Made by a program: the position numbers and the translations under genes
Assembly: GCF_000284515.1 (NCBI RefSeq)
Contig: NC_017668.1
Span: forward strand, 2,294,001 to 2,358,000
Source: Halobacillus halophilus DSM 2266
GTDB taxonomy: Bacteria > Bacillota > Bacilli > Bacillales > Halobacillaceae
Direction of reading: 5' to 3'
DNA: 64,000 bases
Notes under the pieces: generated by a model
The model's input: only the letters and a program-made list of their open reading frames with translations
The model's database searches: none
Told to the model about the DNA's origin: nothing
Shown: piece after piece, positions 62,829-64,000 of the stretch
Numbering within the stretch: position 1 is the first letter of the stretch
Layout: every line of letters begins with the position of its first letter

Positions 62829-62944
62829 TCCTTATCTCCCCTTACCATTTAATTGATAACTTCACCCAAGCTCTCATACATATCAGGTTTACTATTTCCT
62901 AGTCTATTTATTAATCGTTGTAGTGAATTCTTTTTAAGTAGATT

Positions 62945-63183
62945 GGTTCACTACCGTAACGGGTTGTTGATGAATCAGTTTCGAAATGTTCTGGTCCGTT
63001 TCCATAGAATAAGTAGGGTTAGTGGGGAAATAACTCGCCTTCCTGTTTTCCAGAAGGACGCAGAACCGGGGAATTTAAATCGTGCCCCAGAAGACCTTCA
63101 TCGTAAACCATTACCTCGAGTTTAACTGATTCTTCCAAGATCAGGAGCTTTTCTTTAACATCAACACAGAAATTTAATCGAAC
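62945..63183. repeat. Degenerate repeat-element remnant (D)
   Basis: About 240 bp with a decayed inner mark (ATCAGTTTCGAAAT), the left-module segment GGTCCGTTTCCATAGAAT plus TGGGGAAATAACTCGC shared with element C, and a right end (CAGGAGCTTTTCTTTAACAT) shared with B and C. Most of the interior is lost. It occupies the gap between the GNAT gene and the next minus-strand unit. Confidence 0.6.
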
Positions 63184-63246
63184 AAAATGTAATAAAGCTC
63201 TTATCCCTATATAATAGGTTTTTTCCAATTTTTTCAACACTGCAGA

Positions 63247-63287
63247 AAAAAGCGGTGCGGATATACCTGCTATACCACACCGCTTTA
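63247..63287 (-). terminator. Terminator before element D
   Basis: Minus-strand stem AAAGCGGTGTGG/CCGCACCGCTTTTTT. It ends the transcription unit of the FadR-type regulator and the small ORF at 63285. Confidence 0.8.
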
Positions 63288-63434
63288 GAGATCTTCTACT
63301 AAGCTATATGTTGCCTTTACTGGCCCTTGAACATCTACGATTAAGTTTATTTTAATACCTGTGCTGTTACTTGGGCCTTTGAGGAATCTAACACAAGAAG
63401 AAACTGGTTTGCCTTTATCTTTTTCGGAATGCAC
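63285..63434 (-). pseudogene. 49-codon ORF, possible gene remnant
   Basis: From GTG 63434 an uninterrupted frame encodes a soluble-looking chain (HSEKDKGKPV, then GIKINLIVDVQGPVKATY) ending exactly at the terminator. The frame is open to the stop at about 63458, so no longer reading is possible. No good ribosome site precedes the GTG. It could be a small protein made after the regulator or the 3' end of a lost gene. No family is recognised. Confidence 0.35.
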
Positions 63435-63459
63435 TTTTATGTTGAACCCATACTATCTC

Positions 63460-64000
63460 TTATTTCCTTAATATATGCGAAACTGATTTTTCTACATTTC
63501 TTAAATGGATCATCATTTCTTCACGTGCTTGAGGTTCCGAGCCGTCTTTAATGGCTTGAAAGATGCGACGGTGCTCCTGCAAAAGCTTTTCAGTTCTTTC
63601 TTTCGAATGCAGAAGTTTACGTGTTTCCCTCATAGCCTGCACCATGATTTCGGAAACACTATTCATTAATTGAATTAACATTTCATTATGAGTAGCTCTT
63701 ACCATGGCCATATGAAAATCAAGATCCGCTTGTTCTCCAAGTTCTCCATTTCCATTAGCTTCCGCCATTGCAATTAGAGCTTCCTCCATGGGTTTTAAGT
63801 CTTCCGTTTCACGGTGTAGTGCAGCTGAACCGGCAGCTCCAACTTCTAGAATCTGTCGTACTTCTAACAGTTCTTTCATATCCTCTGTTCTCATTAGAAA
63901 AGCGGCTGAAGTTGGCAAAGAAAAGCGTGAAGCTTCAAAAGATTTTATGAACGTGCCCTCTCCCTGGCGCATTTCTAAGATCCCCATGGCTCGAAGCGCA
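63460..64000 (-). CDS. FadR/GntR-family transcriptional regulator, partial
   Basis: The window ends inside this gene; codons continue past 64000 (ALRAMGILEMRQGEGTFI), the end of the GntR winged helix. The visible part is the all-helical FCD ligand domain (about 140 residues) with the Asp and His residues expected for a metal site (DLDFHMAMVRATHNEM and LLQEHRRIFQAI). FCD regulators respond to lactate, gluconate, pyruvate or similar acids. The ligand and targets lie outside the window. LutR-like control is one possibility. Confidence 0.85.
   Translation of the reverse strand, partial: ALRAMGILEMRQGEGTFIKSFEASRFSLPTSAAFLMRTEDMKELLEVRQILEVGAAGSAALHRETEDLKPMEEALIAMAEANGNGELGEQADLDFHMAMVRATHNEMLIQLMNSVSEIMVQAMRETRKLLHSKERTEKLLQEHRRIFQAIKDGSEPQAREEMMIHLRNVEKSVSHILRK

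Noticed and set aside
62853-63240. Two frames (plus and minus) over remnant D
   Set aside because: Non-coding repeat remnant; no start signals, no recognisable motifs.

Overview
The window comes from the chromosome of an endospore-forming, low-GC Gram-positive bacterium of the Bacillaceae. The evidence is dense synteny with Bacillus subtilis (the ypb-recS-fer, sigX-res-rluB-spm-dacB-scp, spoVA-spoIIA-dacF-pupG-drm-xerD-fur and nudF-yqkF blocks) and a full set of sporulation genes. The AT-rich composition, the NhaC-type antiporter and the repeat content suggest a halotolerant Halobacillus-like lineage, but the genus cannot be fixed from sequence reading alone.

Layout. 1-10.4 kb: mecB (partial), a CarH/LitR-like cobalamin-binding MerR regulator, ypbG, a CBS/ACT protein, the cotJABC spore-coat operon, ypbD-recS-ypbB, ferredoxin, an XRE regulator and the sigX-rsiX ECF sigma/anti-sigma pair. 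10.5-11.3 kb: repeat element A. 11.3-12.6 kb: an ECF S-component and a DUF4430-like lipoprotein behind a cobalamin riboswitch. 12.7-21.8 kb: resE-resD-resC-resB-resA (cytochrome c maturation and redox control), rluB, spmB-spmA-dacB. 21.9-23.2 kb: repeat element B plus a truncated copy. 23.4-28.2 kb: scpB-scpA, ypuF, ribT, an M50-like protein, ppiB, lysA. 28.3-35.7 kb: the spoVA operon (AA, AB, AC, AD, AE, AF), sigF-spoIIAB-spoIIAA, dacF. 36-42.8 kb: pdp-pupG-deoB, xerD, yqzK, fur, spoIIM, nudF. 42.8-55.1 kb: a looser accessory part with an aldo/keto reductase, M19 dipeptidase, GT4 glycosyltransferase, DHA2 efflux pump, DAO-family oxidase, an oligopeptide-binding lipoprotein, sppA-yteJ and a cytochrome P450. 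55.3-57.4 kb: repeat element C, split by an intact IS3-family (IS150-type) insertion sequence. 57.5-64 kb: nhaC, a class D sortase with its LPDTS substrate, a FAD protein, a GNAT enzyme, repeat remnant D and a FadR-type regulator (partial).

How it fits together. Mother-cell functions (cotJ, spmAB, dacB, spoIIM) and forespore functions (sigF, spoVA, dacF) are coupled to nucleoside salvage (deoB-pupG-pdp) and lysine/DAP metabolism (lysA). Two features point to vitamin B12: a cobalamin-sensing photoreceptor-like regulator and a riboswitch-controlled B12 uptake candidate. The least conventional content is a family of non-coding elements with GGCTCT outer ends, an 8-bp target duplication and strong internal palindromes. 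The interior of one copy is inverted relative to its ends, and another copy has been interrupted by an IS.
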